DNA of 64,000 nucleotides. Origin: JAWLHK01 sp041690355 [NCBI: bacterium] (GTDB taxonomy: Bacteria > J088 > JAWLBW01). Both the position numbers and the translations under genes were made by a program. Position 1 is the stretch's first letter; each line of letters starts with the position of its first letter. The notes beneath the pieces are model-generated. The model was not told the origin of the DNA. It did no database searches and saw only the letters and a program-made list of their open reading frames with translations. The DNA lies in contig JAWLHK010000010.1 in the NCBI GenBank assembly GCA_041690355.1, positions 62,001 to 126,000 of the forward strand, written 5' to 3'. Positions 43,027 through 51,298 of the stretch are shown in pieces.

Positions 43027-43979
43027 GTGAGGGGAATCTCCCGGCCGACTCCCTGCTTCACGGCCGCGTGGTAGACGAAGGCCGCCGTGGCCGTGTCCCA
43101 GAGAGCCATGCCGAGCGAGTGGAAAAGCGTGATCTCGGCGGCGTCCTTGCGGCCGGGAATGCGCCCGGCGGCGACGTCGGCCAGCTCGTGGATCCGCTCC
43201 CAGTGCAGAAAGCCGGCGTCCATGGCCTGCAGAAGCGCCCCCGACTCGAGGGCCGCCTGCTCGCGGGTGTCGACCACGATGCGCCCCGAGCGGCGCAGGA
43301 CCTTGCCGTCGATCTCGCGCTTGATGAGCAGATTGGCGCCGACCGCGTTCACGTGGGCGCCGGGGGCCAGGTCGTTTCCGTCGAAGACCGGCTCCTTGCT
43401 CGTCGTCGCGGTCGTCACGAGCAGCAGGTCGCGCACGGCGTCTTCGGGGCGGGCCACGGGCAGCACGTCGAGGCCGTACCTCTCGCTCATGGCCCCGCAG
43501 AACTCGGCCCGCCGCTGTTCATTGCGCGCGTAGACGCGAATCTTCCTGAGAGGCAGGACTTCGCGCAGCGCCTCGATCTGCCCCTCGGCCTGGAAGCCGG
43601 TGCCGAACAGGCCGCACTCCTCGATGGCCGCCTGCGCCATCCAGCGGGTGGCCACGGCCGTGGCCGCCCCGGTGCGCAGCTGTCCGAGACGGTCGGCTTC
43701 GAGCACGGCCAGCATGTCGCCGGTCTTCGCGTCATAGAGGAAGATGCGGAAGCGGATGCGCCCCCCGAAAGCCGTGTAGGCCTTGAGCGCGAACATCTTC
43801 TGCGCGGGCTGGGCGGCCGCCATCATGTGCAGCATGCCCGCGGGCAGACGCAGGCGGCGGCGCGGCAGGTTGACCGTCTCGCCGGCGCCGGCTTCACGCA
43901 TCGCCTCGTCGACCACGCGGATGCCGTCGGCCATGGTGATCAGAGAAGAGACTTCGGCCTCGGTAAGAAACAGCGCCAT
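43023..43979 (-). CDS. Ornithine cyclodeaminase / mu-crystallin family protein
   Basis: 318 residues. Family features: an Arg/Lys-rich substrate site (LPRRRLRLP, FALKAYTAF), LEADRLGQLRTGAATAVATR near residue 105 and the NAD-binding GLFGTGFQAEGQ near residue 135 (G-x-G-x2-A/G). It could cyclise ornithine to proline, or act as an alanine or ketimine dehydrogenase-like enzyme. The gene precedes rsmG with a four-base overlap. It is divergent from the duplicated-domain gene, with 54 bases between starts. Confidence 0.87.
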   Translation of the reverse strand: MALFLTEAEVSSLITMADGIRVVDEAMREAGAGETVNLPRRRLRLPAGMLHMMAAAQPAQKMFALKAYTAFGGRIRFRIFLYDAKTGDMLAVLEADRLGQLRTGAATAVATRWMAQAAIEECGLFGTGFQAEGQIEALREVLPLRKIRVYARNEQRRAEFCGAMSERYGLDVLPVARPEDAVRDLLLVTTATTSKEPVFDGNDLAPGAHVNAVGANLLIKREIDGKVLRRSGRIVVDTREQAALESGALLQAMDAGFLHWERIHELADVAAGRIPGRKDAAEITLFHSLGMALWDTATAAFVYHAAVKQGVGREIPLT

Positions 43980-44033
43980 CGTTTTTACGCCCTTGTCGGT
44001 GGAACAGGTCTGGTTTATGGTACAAAAATACCC

Positions 44034-44669
44034 ATGCGCGCACCATTGCGATTCCAGGAACTGCAGCGTGAAGTCGAGGACTGGTGCCGGAACCACGACG
44101 CCGACTGCACGAGCGAATTCACCGTCGACGACGACGAAGTCCCGGCCTTCAGCGTCCGGCTCCACAAAGACGCCCGGCAGATGCACTTCCGCCTCGTGAA
44201 GGGATGGCCGCCGATCATCGAAGCGCGCCGCGACGACTACCCCGACGACGAGCAGAACCTGCGCCTCATCAAGGTCAACAACGACAATTCGTGGAACCCG
44301 CCGATTCACGAAATTCTCGATCCGTGGATCAGCGGCACGCCGTTCACGAACGTGCGTCCGCCGCTGCGCTTTCAGGAGCTGCAGCGCGAACTGGAGCACT
44401 GGTGCCGCGAGCACGGCTGCGTCTGCAATTTCGATTTCACGAAGACCGAAGACCCGGTGCCCACGCTGACCGTGCAGCTGAACCGGGACAGGCGCTGGAT
44501 CAGTTTTCACCTCGTCAAGGCATGGCCCGCGGTGGTCGAAGTGCACCGCAGCGACACCGATGGCGACGGGGCGCGCCGGCTGAAGATTGATCCGAAGACC
44601 AACACGTGGACACCCCCTGTCTATCAGCTGCTCGACCCGTGGATCGCGGGGCGCCCGTTCGAAGGATGA
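44034..44669 (+). CDS. Tandem-duplicated domain protein, unknown family
   Basis: 211 residues made of two repeats of about 100 residues (3-103 and 108-208) that share P-L-R-F-Q-E-L-Q-R-E, W-C-R, H-x-V/L-K-x-W-P, L-R/K-x-x-N/K...W-x-P-P and L-D-P-W-I-x-G-x-P-F. The two halves also agree in spacing, so this is a recent internal duplication of one domain. No signal or membrane segment is seen, and I know no named family. TACAAA (44021-44026) lies seven bases before the ATG without a ribosome binding site. Confidence 0.7.
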   Translation: MRAPLRFQELQREVEDWCRNHDADCTSEFTVDDDEVPAFSVRLHKDARQMHFRLVKGWPPIIEARRDDYPDDEQNLRLIKVNNDNSWNPPIHEILDPWISGTPFTNVRPPLRFQELQRELEHWCREHGCVCNFDFTKTEDPVPTLTVQLNRDRRWISFHLVKAWPAVVEVHRSDTDGDGARRLKIDPKTNTWTPPVYQLLDPWIAGRPFEG

Positions 44670-44776
44670 GCAGACGGCTCCCCCCGCCCCGGCGCTTTGC
44701 CCCCGGAATCCTGACGATGGGGACGAAACGCCGACTTTTTTCATGTTTCCCCTCCGGGCCCGGCAGCCGGCGCGCA

Positions 44777-44892
44777 CCTACCGGTCGTTAGGAGGCCTGG
44801 GGGAAACGTAACTTCATCAAATCCCAAGTCTTTTCGCGTCCCGCAACGGCAGGGAAACCGCCCGCCGAACGATTTGCCTACCGATTGGTAGG
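44777..44892. promoter_or_regulatory. Two related 16-bp palindromes exactly 100 bp apart upstream of fni
   Basis: CCTACCGGTCGTTAGG (44777-44792, imperfect) and CCTACCGATTGGTAGG (44877-44892, 6-bp perfect arms). They resemble operators of TetR-type repressors. A fni -10, TATAAT, is at 44970-44975. The gap 44670-45015 holds no credible gene. Confidence 0.55.
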
Positions 44893-44969
44893 TCGATTTA
44901 TTGAGCGTTATCAGTAGGTTACGGGCGATCTTTCCAATTTTTCGCTTTCTTTTGGCGCGGGCCGGCCGG

Positions 44970-44975
44970 TATAAT
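44970..44975 (+). promoter_or_regulatory. -10 element of the mevalonate operon
   Basis: A perfect TATAAT 40 bases before the fni GTG. The -35 position is T-rich (TTCTTT) but not consensus. Confidence 0.5.
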
Positions 44976-45015
44976 GTGCGGGTATTTCTCAGGGGATCCC
45001 CGGGGGCGAGGCTTC

Positions 45016-46083
45016 GTGCTCTCTGAAACCGACATCGGCCGCCGCAAACGCGACCACATCGACATCTGTCTGAACGAGGACGTCCAGTTCCACGAACGGG
45101 GGACGCTGCTCGGCAACGTGCGCCTGCTGCACGAAGCGCTCCCCGAACTGCACGCCGACGAGATCGACCTTTCGGTGCGCATCGCGGGCCGCACCCTGCG
45201 TGCGCCGCTGTACGTCAGCGGCATGACCGGCGGAACCCCTGAGGCTGAGACCATCAACCGCGATCTGGCCGCCGTGGCCGGCGAGCTCGGTATCGCCTTC
45301 GGTCTGGGCAGTCAGCGCCCGCTGCTCGTCGACCCCGGCACGCTCTCGAGCTACCAGGTGCGCGAGGCGGCGCCCGACGTCGTGCTTTTCGGCAACCTCG
45401 GGCTCGTGCAGGCGGCGCAGACCTCGACCGACAAGATCCGTGAGCTGGCGCGCGCCACCGGAATCGACGCCCTGTGCATCCACCTGAACCCTGCGCAGGA
45501 ACTCATGCAGGCCGACGGCGACCGCGACTTCCGCGGCGGCCTCGACACCCTGCGCCGCCTGCAGGGGGAACTTGGCATTCCGCTCATCGTCAAGGAGACC
45601 GGCTGCGGACTCTCGCCGCGCGCGCTGGCGAGCATCCGCTCGACCGGCGTCACCACGGTTGACGTGGCCGGCGCCGGCGGCACGAGCTGGGTGGCGGTCG
45701 AAACGCGCCGCGCAGCGGCAGAACGGCGCCCCGTGGGCGAAAGCATGTGGGACTGGGGCATCCCGACCGCCGCCTCGCTGCTCGCGGCGGGCCAGACCGG
45801 CGGGCTCACCGTGCTCGCCAGCGGAGGGGTGCGCAGCGGAACCGATGTCGTCAACGCGCTGGCCCTCGGCGCCACGGCGGTCGGCATGGCGCAGCCGTAC
45901 CTGAAGGCGCGCCACGAAGGGGGCCGTGACGGCGTGCGCCGCCTGGCGCAACAACTGATTGAACAGATCCGCATGGTCCTGCTGCTGACCGGCTCGCGCA
46001 CGGTCGCCGACCTGCACAAGGCGCCGCGGATTCTCGTCGGCGAACTCGAAACCTGGTCGCGCCAGCTCGCGGCCCTGCGTTGA
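45016..46083 (+). CDS. fni: Type 2 isopentenyl-diphosphate delta-isomerase
   Basis: 355 residues. FMN/NADPH-dependent isomerase that interconverts IPP and DMAPP. Family motifs: R-R-K-x-D-H-I at the N-terminus, YVSGMTGGTPEAE near residue 67, LGSQRPLL near residue 95, and the FMN phosphate site ASGGVRSGTDV near residue 270. GTG 45016 is chosen because GGGGGCGAGG precedes it; the ATG at 44974 lies inside the -10 element. It is first in a five-gene mevalonate cluster. Confidence 0.95.
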   Translation: MLSETDIGRRKRDHIDICLNEDVQFHERGTLLGNVRLLHEALPELHADEIDLSVRIAGRTLRAPLYVSGMTGGTPEAETINRDLAAVAGELGIAFGLGSQRPLLVDPGTLSSYQVREAAPDVVLFGNLGLVQAAQTSTDKIRELARATGIDALCIHLNPAQELMQADGDRDFRGGLDTLRRLQGELGIPLIVKETGCGLSPRALASIRSTGVTTVDVAGAGGTSWVAVETRRAAAERRPVGESMWDWGIPTAASLLAAGQTGGLTVLASGGVRSGTDVVNALALGATAVGMAQPYLKARHEGGRDGVRRLAQQLIEQIRMVLLLTGSRTVADLHKAPRILVGELETWSRQLAALR

Positions 46084-46096
46084 GGTGAGGTCCATC

Positions 46097-47104
46097 ATGC
46101 ACGCGGTAGCACGCAGTCACGCCAACATCGCGCTCGTGAAGTACTGGGGCAAACGGGATGCGAAGCTCAACCTGCCCATTGTCGGCAGCATTTCACTGAC
46201 CCTCGCAGAGCTGGCGACCGAGACCTCGGTGACCTTCGACGAGAGCCTCGAACACGATACGCTCGAACTCAACGGTGCTCCGGGCGATCCCGCCGCCACG
46301 GCGAAGGTCGCGAAGTTTCTCGATCTCGTGCGCGAGAAGGCCCGCATCCGCGCGCATGCGCGGGTCCTCTCGAAGAACAACTTTCCCACCGCGAGCGGCC
46401 TCGCTTCCAGCAGCTCCGCCTTCTCGGCCCTGGCGCTCGCGTCGACGACCGCCGCGGGGCTTCTGCTTCCGCCGCCGCTCTTGAGCGAGCTGGCGCGCCG
46501 CGGTTCCGGAAGCGCCGCCCGATCGCACTACGGCGGATTTGCGGAGATGAAGCCGGGGATCCGCAGCGACGGCAGCGACGCCATCGCCGTTCCGCTTGCG
46601 CCCCAGGATCATTGGAACGTGCGCATCGTCGTCGGCGTCACGACGCGCGACCAGAAAGCGGTCAGCTCGACCGACGGCATGGAAACGACGACACGCACCT
46701 CTCCCTACTTCCCCGTCTGGGTCCAGACGCAGGAGGCTGACCTGGACGCGATGCGCGATGCGATCGCCCGCCGCGATCTTTCCCTGGTCGGCGAACTCAT
46801 GGAGCACAACACGCTCAAGATGCACGCGGCGGGGCTCGCCGCGCGGCCTGGGGTGCTCTACTGGAACGGGCGCACGGTCGACCTGATCCACACCGTGTAC
46901 CAGCTGCGCCGCGAAGGGGTCGGCGCCTGGTTCACGATCGATGCCGGTCCCCACGTCAAGGTGCTCTGCCTGACCGAAGACGCCGACCGGGTCGCGCGCG
47001 CCCTCGCATCCGTCCCGGGCGTCCGCGATACGATCGTCTGCTCCCCCGGGCCGGGCGCCCACCTGATCGAGGAGCGCGAAAGCGTCTTCGCCCGCCGCGC
47101 ATGA
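46097..47104 (+). CDS. mvaD: Diphosphomevalonate decarboxylase
   Basis: 335 residues, GHMP-fold. It makes IPP from mevalonate diphosphate with ATP. The motif ALVKYWGKRD is near residues 12-21, the ATP loop TASGLASSSSAFSALA near residues 98-113, and SGSAARSHYGGF follows. ATG 46097 is chosen with GTGAGG before it. Its stop overlaps the next kinase gene (ATGA). Confidence 0.95.
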   Translation: MHAVARSHANIALVKYWGKRDAKLNLPIVGSISLTLAELATETSVTFDESLEHDTLELNGAPGDPAATAKVAKFLDLVREKARIRAHARVLSKNNFPTASGLASSSSAFSALALASTTAAGLLLPPPLLSELARRGSGSAARSHYGGFAEMKPGIRSDGSDAIAVPLAPQDHWNVRIVVGVTTRDQKAVSSTDGMETTTRTSPYFPVWVQTQEADLDAMRDAIARRDLSLVGELMEHNTLKMHAAGLAARPGVLYWNGRTVDLIHTVYQLRREGVGAWFTIDAGPHVKVLCLTEDADRVARALASVPGVRDTIVCSPGPGAHLIEERESVFARRA

Positions 47105-48117
47105 CGTTGATGGCGACCATGGCCGCGACTGCACGCGCACCCGGAAAGCTCGTCCTCCTCGGCGAGTACGCCGTTCTCGAGGGAGGCCCGGCCTGGGTGG
47201 CGGCGGTCGACCGCATGGTAACCGCCGAGGCCCTCCCGCGCGAAGCGGGACGCGGTTCCATCCTGCATGCCCTGGGCGATCGCGAGCGTGTGCTGGAGGC
47301 GGCGTGGAGCGACAACCGGTGGGCATTCGCGGAACCGGGATGGGCGCTGGCCGCCGAAGCCATGACCGCGGCATTCGGCGCGGAGGCGCCGTCCCTGCGG
47401 ATCGACTCGCGATCCTTCTTCCTCACCGATTCCACCGCGACCGCCAAGGCCGGCTTCGGATCCTCGGCGGCCGTGGTCGCTTCGATTCTGCGCCTGGGGG
47501 ATCCGGACGCCTCGGCCGACGACCTGTTCGCACGGGCGCGCGCCGTGCACCATGCCGCACAGGGTAATCTCGGGAGCGGCATCGACATTGCCGCCTCGGT
47601 CTACGGCGGCGTCCTGGCCTATCGCCTCGAGAATGGCGTTCCGCTTGCGGAGTCTCTGCCGATTCCGCCCGGGCTGGCCCTGCGGGCCGTCTGGATGGGG
47701 GCCCCTGCGAGCACTCCGGAGCTCGTCGGACGCGTGTTAGAATGGAAAACTTCGAGCCCGCTGGCCTTCGACGTCTGCATGGGTGCGCTCGTCGACACGG
47801 CGGCCGACGCGCAGCTTGCGGTACGCGCGGGCGACGCCTCGGCGATCGTGGAACTGGCGGGCGAATACGGCCGCCGCCTTGAAGAATTGGGTGTTGCGTC
47901 GCAGGCGCCGATCGTGACCGCCGCCATGCGTGAACTGGCCGCGGCTGTCGGTCGGCATGCGCGCGTGAAGCCGAGCGGCGCGGGGGGCGGCGACGTGGCG
48001 CTCGTGTTCGCCACGACGGATCGGATGGACGATCTCGACCGTCGACTGGCGGCCCATGGTGCTTGCGTCATTCCGTTGGGCTGGGGTGCACCTGGAGCCA
48101 CAGGAATTGACGATTGA
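47101..48117 (+). CDS. mvaK2: Phosphomevalonate kinase (GHMP family)
   Basis: 338 residues. GHMP kinase: ARAPGKLVLLGEYAVLEGGP at residues 11-30, the ATP loop KAGFGSSAAVVAS near residue 118 and GSGIDIAASVYGG near residue 158 (typical of phosphomevalonate kinases), and the C-terminal PSGAGGGDVALVF. It phosphorylates mevalonate-5-phosphate. A heptamer repeat array starts inside the last codons and overlaps the stop, so the final four residues (GIDD) derive from repeat sequence. Confidence 0.9.
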   Translation: MTLMATMAATARAPGKLVLLGEYAVLEGGPAWVAAVDRMVTAEALPREAGRGSILHALGDRERVLEAAWSDNRWAFAEPGWALAAEAMTAAFGAEAPSLRIDSRSFFLTDSTATAKAGFGSSAAVVASILRLGDPDASADDLFARARAVHHAAQGNLGSGIDIAASVYGGVLAYRLENGVPLAESLPIPPGLALRAVWMGAPASTPELVGRVLEWKTSSPLAFDVCMGALVDTAADAQLAVRAGDASAIVELAGEYGRRLEELGVASQAPIVTAAMRELAAAVGRHARVKPSGAGGGDVALVFATTDRMDDLDRRLAAHGACVIPLGWGAPGATGIDD

Positions 48118-48140
48118 CGATTTACGATTGACGATTTATC
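48106..48140 (+). repeat. Heptamer array, ATTGACG class, overlapping the mvaK2 stop codon
   Basis: ATTGACG, ATTGACG, ATTTACG, ATTGACG, ATTTATC. The mvaK2 stop TGA (48115-48117) is part of the second unit. With the array at 48247-48288 it brackets the whole intergenic region. Confidence 0.85.
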
Positions 48141-48246
48141 GGCAAGTACCGGTGAGAACCCTTGGCCGTTCGTCCCGAGCTGACGGCGCGAAATGGAATG
48201 GAGCGCGACAGCGAGGGGGCGTCTCCCAGCGCCCGTGGCGACCGAC

Positions 48247-48288
48247 GACTTTCGACAGAAGACTGACGACTGAAGACTGAAGACTGAC
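48247..48288 (+). repeat. Heptamer array, GACTGAA class, ending one base before mvaA
   Basis: Six tandem units GACTTTC, GACAGAA, GACTGAC, GACTGAA, GACTGAA, GACTGAC. One T then precedes the mvaA ATG (48290). Confidence 0.85.
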
Positions 48289-48289
48289 T

Positions 48290-49588
48290 ATGGACTGGTC
48301 CTCTTTTCCCCGCCTCGGCCTCGACGCCCGCATCGCCATGCTGGTGCGCGAAGGCAAATTGACCGCCGAAGAAGGCCGCGTGCTGCGATCGAGCGGCGGC
48401 GCCATGACGGCGGAACGGGCCGACACGCTGATCGAGAACGTCATCGGCGTGCTCGAGATTCCTGTCGGCCTCGGCATCAACTTTCTCATCAACGGTGAAG
48501 AGCGCCTGGTTCCCATGGCGGTCGAGGAGCCGAGCATCGTCGCCGCGGCCAGCCACATTGCGCGCATCGTGCGCGACGCCGGGGGCTACGAAGCCTCGAT
48601 GTCCGAGCCGATCATGATCGCGCAGCTCCAGGTGCTCGGCGCAGCCGAACCGGAGAACGCCCGCCGGCTCCTTCTCGAGCAGAAGGGAGACCTGCTCGCC
48701 GCCGCCAACGCCCTGCAGCCGAACCTCGTGAACCGCGGCGGCGGCGCGCGCGATATCGAAGTGCGCGTCCTCGAAGACGACCGCCCCGACCTGAGCGCGC
48801 GCTACAAGGCGCAACTCGTCGTGCACCTGCTCGTCGACGTGCGCGACGCCATGGGTGCGAACCTGCTCAACACGATGGCCGAAGGGATCGCGCCGCTCGT
48901 GGAGTCGATCACCGGCGGGCGCGTCCTGCTGCGCATCCTCTCGAATCTCGCGGATCGGCGCCTGGCCACCGCGCGCGTGCGCATACCGTCCGACCTGCTC
49001 GCCTTCAAGCAGTACGACGGCGCGACCGTCGTGCATAACGTCGTCGAAGCGGCGCGCCTGGCTGAACTGGACCCCTACCGAGCGGCCACGCACAACAAGG
49101 GGATCATGAACGCCGTCGACGCGGTCTGCCTCGCCACGGGCAACGACTGGCGCGCGCAGGAAGCCGGCGCCCACGCCTTCGCCGCCCGCGAAGGGCGCTA
49201 CCGTTCCCTCACGTCGTGGCGCGAAGACGGCGGCGCCCTCGTCGGCGAGATTACCCTCCCCGTCCAGGTCGGCACGGTCGGCGCGCAGATCCAGGGGCAT
49301 CCGGTCGTGCGTATCCTGCACCGCCTGCTCGCCGTGAAGGATGCCCGCGATCTCGGGCAGGTCATGGCCTGCGCGGGGCTCGGGCAGAACCTGGCCGCCC
49401 TCAAGGCGCTCGCCACCGAGGGGATTCAGGCCGGGCACATGTCGCGCCACGCGCGCGCCGTCGCCGCCTCGGCCGGCGTCCCCGCCGACCGCATCGACGA
49501 GGTCGCGCAGCTGCTCATGGACAGCGGCGAAATCAAAATCTGGAAGGCGCGGGAGATCCTCGCCGTCCTGCAACAGGAAAAGGTCTGA
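48290..49588 (+). CDS. mvaA: Hydroxymethylglutaryl-CoA reductase, class II
   Basis: 432 residues, the class II (bacterial) length. ENVIGVLEIPVGLGINF near residue 48 and MAVEEPSIVAAAS near residue 80 hold the catalytic Glu. DVRDAMGANLLNTMAE near residue 185 holds the catalytic Asp/cofactor region. GHMSRHARAVA near residue 382 holds the catalytic His of the flap domain. It converts HMG-CoA to mevalonate. No ribosome binding site precedes the ATG; the repeat array comes to within one base, so translation initiation is unusual. Confidence 0.95.
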   Translation: MDWSSFPRLGLDARIAMLVREGKLTAEEGRVLRSSGGAMTAERADTLIENVIGVLEIPVGLGINFLINGEERLVPMAVEEPSIVAAASHIARIVRDAGGYEASMSEPIMIAQLQVLGAAEPENARRLLLEQKGDLLAAANALQPNLVNRGGGARDIEVRVLEDDRPDLSARYKAQLVVHLLVDVRDAMGANLLNTMAEGIAPLVESITGGRVLLRILSNLADRRLATARVRIPSDLLAFKQYDGATVVHNVVEAARLAELDPYRAATHNKGIMNAVDAVCLATGNDWRAQEAGAHAFAAREGRYRSLTSWREDGGALVGEITLPVQVGTVGAQIQGHPVVRILHRLLAVKDARDLGQVMACAGLGQNLAALKALATEGIQAGHMSRHARAVAASAGVPADRIDEVAQLLMDSGEIKIWKAREILAVLQQEKV

Positions 49589-49590
49589 AC

Positions 49591-50535
49591 ATGGCGCAGG
49601 CATTCGGCAAAACCATTCTCTTCGGCGAGCACTCGGTGGTTCACGGCCGGCGGGCCATCGCGGCAAGCCTCCCCATCCCGATCGACACGCGGGTTCTCCG
49701 TGCCGAATCGGGCGGCGTGCGTCTGCGCGTCCCGGCCTGGGAACTGGATCATCCGCTGAGCAAGCTGCCCGACATCAGCCGCACGCTCGACGAGGCCGTC
49801 GCGCGCCTTCTCGAGCTGACCGGACTGCGCGGCGAATCGATGGTCATCGAAGTGACCCCCCATCTGACCAGCGGGGCCGGCCTCGGCAGCAGCGCGGCCA
49901 TCAGCGTGGCGATCCTGCGCGCGCTCAGCGAAACGTACGAGCTCGGCCTCGACAACGAGCGGGTCTGCGCGCACGCCTTCGAAGCCGAGAAGGTGTTCCA
50001 CGGCACGCCGTCGGGGCTCGACAACACGATCAGCACCTACGGCGGCATGCTCCTTTTCCGCAAAGGAACGCCGGCGCTTATCGAGCAGATCCCCGTGCGG
50101 CGCGCGATTCCCCTCGTCGTCGCGCTCTCGGGCAAGACGGGCGACACCAAGACCACGGTCGCGGCCGTTCGCACCGCCCACGCGCGGAACCCTTCCGCCT
50201 ATGAGTTCCTCTTCGACAGCATCGACGCCATCGTCGAACGCGCGCTGCCCGCCATCCGCGAGCAGGATCTCGAGACCCTCGGGCTGCTCATGAGCCACAA
50301 CCACGGCATTCTGCGCACGATGGGCGTTTCCACGCGGGAACTCGACTTTCTCACCGACATCGCCGAGAAGCAGGGGGCCTTCGGGGCCAAACTCACGGGC
50401 GGCGGCGGCGGCGGCGCCATCATCGCCGTCTGCGCCCCCGAGAATGGCGACCGCATCGTCCAGGCCATCCGCGGCGAGGGCTTCCAGGCCTTCTTCACTT
50501 CAGTCGGCGTGGCGAGCGCGGCGGTAGCCGCCTAG
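49591..50535 (+). CDS. mvaK1: Mevalonate kinase
   Basis: 314 residues. GHMP kinase with GKTILFGEHSVVHGRRAIAA at residues 6-25, the ATP loop SGAGLGSSAAISVA near residue 92, GTPSGLDNTISTYGG near residue 138 and KLTGGGGGGAIIAV near residue 268. It phosphorylates mevalonate. It begins two bases after the mvaA stop with AGGAAAAGG upstream. The cluster has every enzyme from HMG-CoA to IPP/DMAPP; HMG-CoA synthase is not seen. Confidence 0.95.
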   Translation: MAQAFGKTILFGEHSVVHGRRAIAASLPIPIDTRVLRAESGGVRLRVPAWELDHPLSKLPDISRTLDEAVARLLELTGLRGESMVIEVTPHLTSGAGLGSSAAISVAILRALSETYELGLDNERVCAHAFEAEKVFHGTPSGLDNTISTYGGMLLFRKGTPALIEQIPVRRAIPLVVALSGKTGDTKTTVAAVRTAHARNPSAYEFLFDSIDAIVERALPAIREQDLETLGLLMSHNHGILRTMGVSTRELDFLTDIAEKQGAFGAKLTGGGGGGAIIAVCAPENGDRIVQAIRGEGFQAFFTSVGVASAAVAA

Positions 50536-50593
50536 GTCGCTGCGGGTCGGCGCGCACGGTTAGTCCGGACAGCGGAGCGGGGAGGCGGGTACA

Positions 50594-51298
50594 ATGATCC
50601 CCATGCAGGAATTTCTCGCCCCCACCTGGTACCTCGACGCCGACCACCCCGCCGTGCGCGCCTATGCGCAGAAGGTGATCGCCGGAATCGATCCGCAGGA
50701 CAAGCGCAGACAGGCCGTTGCCCTCTTCTACGCCGTGCGCGACGACATCCGCTACAACCCCTACACCTTCACGGCCGTGCGCGAAACCCTGCGCGCCAGC
50801 AGCGCGCTGGAGGCCGGCGAGGCGTTCTGCATCCCGAAAGCCGTGCTGCTCGCGGCGGCCGGGCGGGCCGTGGGGATCCCGACGCGGCTCGGGTTCGCCG
50901 ACGTGACCAACCACCTGGCCTCCCCCCGCCTGCTCGAAGCGCTCCAGACAGACGTGTTCGCCTTTCACGGCTACATGGAATTCCTGCTCGACGGCGAATG
51001 GGTCAAGGCCACGCCGGCCTTCAATCGCCAGCTGTGCGAGAAATTCGGCCTGCCGCCACTCGAGTGGGACGGCGTGCACGACGCGATCTTCCAGCCCGCC
51101 GACGCCGAGGGGCGCCTCTTCATGAGCTACCTGCGCGACCGGGGGACCTTTGCCGACATGCCGTACGATGCTATGGTGACAGCATTCCGCGAGACGTATC
51201 CGCACTGGTTCGAACAGCCCGACGCTGTCGAACGTCTGCGCGGCGGAAACCTCGAAAGCGAAGCGCCGGCCCGCCCCGGCGCGGGAGGAAACAAATGA
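50594..51298 (+). CDS. Transglutaminase-like cysteine protease-fold protein
   Basis: 234 residues. The transglutaminase core has Cys in AFCIPKAVLLAAAGRAVGIP near residue 80, His in AFHGYMEFLLDGEW near residue 123 and the Asp/Asn-side element VKATPAFN. There is no signal peptide. ATG 50594 has GGAGG at eight bases; a second ATG (50603) lies seven bases after the -10-like TACAAT (50590-50595), so either could be used. The next gene overlaps its stop by four bases. Confidence 0.85.
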   Translation: MIPMQEFLAPTWYLDADHPAVRAYAQKVIAGIDPQDKRRQAVALFYAVRDDIRYNPYTFTAVRETLRASSALEAGEAFCIPKAVLLAAAGRAVGIPTRLGFADVTNHLASPRLLEALQTDVFAFHGYMEFLLDGEWVKATPAFNRQLCEKFGLPPLEWDGVHDAIFQPADAEGRLFMSYLRDRGTFADMPYDAMVTAFRETYPHWFEQPDAVERLRGGNLESEAPARPGAGGNK

